Positions 24,200 to 25,220 of a stretch of DNA of 25,220 nt are shown one piece after another. Source of the stretch: an uncultured Collinsella sp. (GTDB lineage: Bacteria > Actinomycetota > Coriobacteriia > Coriobacteriales > Coriobacteriaceae); NCBI GenBank assembly GCA_900545615.1, contig UQZM01000029.1, forward strand, positions 1-25,220, read 5' to 3'. The notes below the pieces were generated by a model. That model was given only the letters and a program-made list of their open reading frames with translations. It was not told the origin of the DNA and did no database searches. The first letter of the stretch is position 1; each line of letters starts with the position of its first letter. The translations under genes and the position numbers were made by a program.

Positions 24200-25120
24200 T
24201 CATTGATAATCAGACCGATCAGTTTCGCGTGGCGCAGGAATGCACGACCGGAGCAGCGAGCGCATCGCCTCTACCAGCACAAAGCCGGCGATGCCAACCG
24301 TGACCACCACGTCGAACGGCGCGTTCACAAACCACAGCAGGCCCATGAGATACGACCCGGCGTTAAAGGCAAAGTGCAGCAGAATCGTGTAGCGGAGCTT
24401 TCCGGTCGTCACGAGCACCCAGCCAAAGACCAGACCGGCGGCACCCGCGTAGCAGCCCTGCACCCAGTTCATATGCATAAAGCCAAAGATAGCCGCCTGC
24501 AGCACAATCGCCGCGGCGATACCCCACGTGTTTGGGGCCGCCCAAGGTACCATGGCGCCGTCCTGCGCCCGCGCGCGACGCCGGCGTTTCCAAAGCGGAC
24601 GGCACTGCGGGTTAAACGCTCGGAGCGAAAACTCAAAAATGATGCCGCGCATCAGCAGTTCCTCGCAAAACGGAGCGCCAAGCACCGTGGTCAGGACAGC
24701 CAAGTAGCTCGTGTCGCCCATGCCCGTTTCCTCGACAAGTTCACTGTAATCGGCCGCCGCCTCGGGCAACAGCGACAGCACAGCGTCGGTCACGTAGCCA
24801 ACGACCACCTGCAGGGCCAGGCCAATCACGATAACGCAGGCGATGCGTTTCCACGCCCCACGCGCTCCCCCGCCAAGCGGGCGCTCGCCCTGCCAGCGCG
24901 CCATAAACGAGCGCGGCCACAGATAACGCCACCACAGCAGCGCCATCAAAAACGACGCCATCTGCGCGGCAGCCTGAAGTAATTGAATATCGAGGTCGTC
25001 AATCGAAAAGCCCATGAACACCGACGCGACGCCCAGAGCGGAAAACAAAACCACGCTCAGGGCAATATCTGCCGCGACAACGCCAAAACAGGCAAGCGCC
25101 CAAATCATCGCATTGAGCAT
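24200..25120 (-). CDS. CPBP-family intramembrane metalloprotease
   Basis: This 306-residue membrane protein has about eight hydrophobic segments and the three motifs of the CPBP (CAAX protease / bacteriocin-processing, Abi) family: EExxxR at E153, E154 and R158 (APFCEELLMRG), FxxxH at H216 (FGFMH), and HxxxN at H249 and N253 (HFAFN). These form the active site. Roles in the family range from peptide processing to self-immunity; no bacteriocin gene is visible here. A basic cytoplasmic loop (KRRRRARAQDG, about 179-189) is inserted between the first two motifs. The ATG at 25120 is used because GAGGAGG lies five bases upstream; the frame extends eight codons further. Confidence 0.9.
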   Translation of the reverse strand: MLNAMIWALACFGVVAADIALSVVLFSALGVASVFMGFSIDDLDIQLLQAAAQMASFLMALLWWRYLWPRSFMARWQGERPLGGGARGAWKRIACVIVIGLALQVVVGYVTDAVLSLLPEAAADYSELVEETGMGDTSYLAVLTTVLGAPFCEELLMRGIIFEFSLRAFNPQCRPLWKRRRRARAQDGAMVPWAAPNTWGIAAAIVLQAAIFGFMHMNWVQGCYAGAAGLVFGWVLVTTGKLRYTILLHFAFNAGSYLMGLLWFVNAPFDVVVTVGIAGFVLVEAMRSLLRSCIPAPRETDRSDYQ

Positions 25121-25137
25121 GCCAACCTCCTCAAAAC

Positions 25138-25168
25138 CCGGCACTTAGGGACGTTCCTTAACTGTCGG
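25138..25168. repeat. Imperfect palindrome upstream of the CPBP gene
   Basis: The two halves (CCGGCACTTAGGGAC and the complement of its partner) agree at about 11 of 15 positions. It has the GGGAC core shared with other palindromes of the window and lies just before the CPBP gene ribosome site. The remaining bases to 25220 hold no clear gene. Confidence 0.45.
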
Positions 25169-25220
25169 CAGAGACGATATGAGCAGGACATAAAAACATT
25201 GAGAGCCCCTGCTGCATGAA

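Noticed and set aside
1..25220. CRISPR array, tRNA or rRNA genes, insertion sequence
   Set aside because: I found no regularly spaced repeats, cloverleaf-like sequence, rRNA sequence or transposase. A tRNA scan would be needed to be certain.

Overview
The window looks like chromosomal DNA from a high-GC, gut-type actinobacterium of the Coriobacteriia, with Collinsella or a close relative as the best guess. This rests on recognised protein types and composition (an AddA/AddB pair with strong GC-rich codon bias, a YerC/TrpR-like regulator, an EIIBC-type PTS with a GH1 phospho-glucosidase, a FucO-type lactaldehyde reductase) and on many intergenic palindromes. No database search was possible, so the genus is an inference. 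No rRNA, tRNA, CRISPR array, transposase or prophage was seen.

Layout. Positions 1-169 hold nothing I can call. A DUF3284-type gene (170-679, -) is followed by a two-gene recombination/repair operon, addB then addA (7604 to 816, -). Next come a TrpR-like regulator, yerC (-), with a textbook terminator, and a small holin-family membrane protein (+). An Rrf2/IscR-type regulator (8954-9382, -) diverges from cysK (+), and cysK is followed by mnmA (+). This forms a sulfur block: sensor, cysteine synthesis, tRNA thiolation. Facing mnmA is a single-gene HipA-fold kinase with its own N-terminal helix-turn-helix (11865-13238, -). An M42 aminopeptidase and an iron-dependent lactaldehyde reductase (fucO) follow, both on the minus strand and separated by a 132-nt hyper-palindrome.

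An AT-rich islet at about 16020-16860 carries a small gene with a possible LURP-one/tubby-like fold, its own TTGACA promoter and a hairpin at its end. Then come a DUF1275 (YoaK) membrane protein (-) and a divergent YgiQ radical-SAM protein with unusual basic tails (+). The right end is a beta-glucoside catabolic module: GH1 6-phospho-beta-glucosidase and PTS EIIBC in one operon (-), with a divergent AraC regulator (+). The window closes with a CPBP-family intramembrane protease (-) that abuts the AraC gene tail to tail.

The most interesting points are: (1) the fused HTH-HipA kinase with repeated motifs upstream of it; (2) the shared 11-bp motif in both leaders of the divergent GH1/AraC pair; (3) a recurring set of intergenic palindromes, several with a GGGAC core, plus the 132-nt palindrome after fucO; (4) nested inverted repeats in the Rrf2/cysK promoter region; (5) an AddB-like subunit that appears to lack most of the iron-sulfur cysteines; and (6) the AT-rich islet. 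Nothing here amounts to a proven new system; the HTH-HipA gene and the palindrome set are the best leads.
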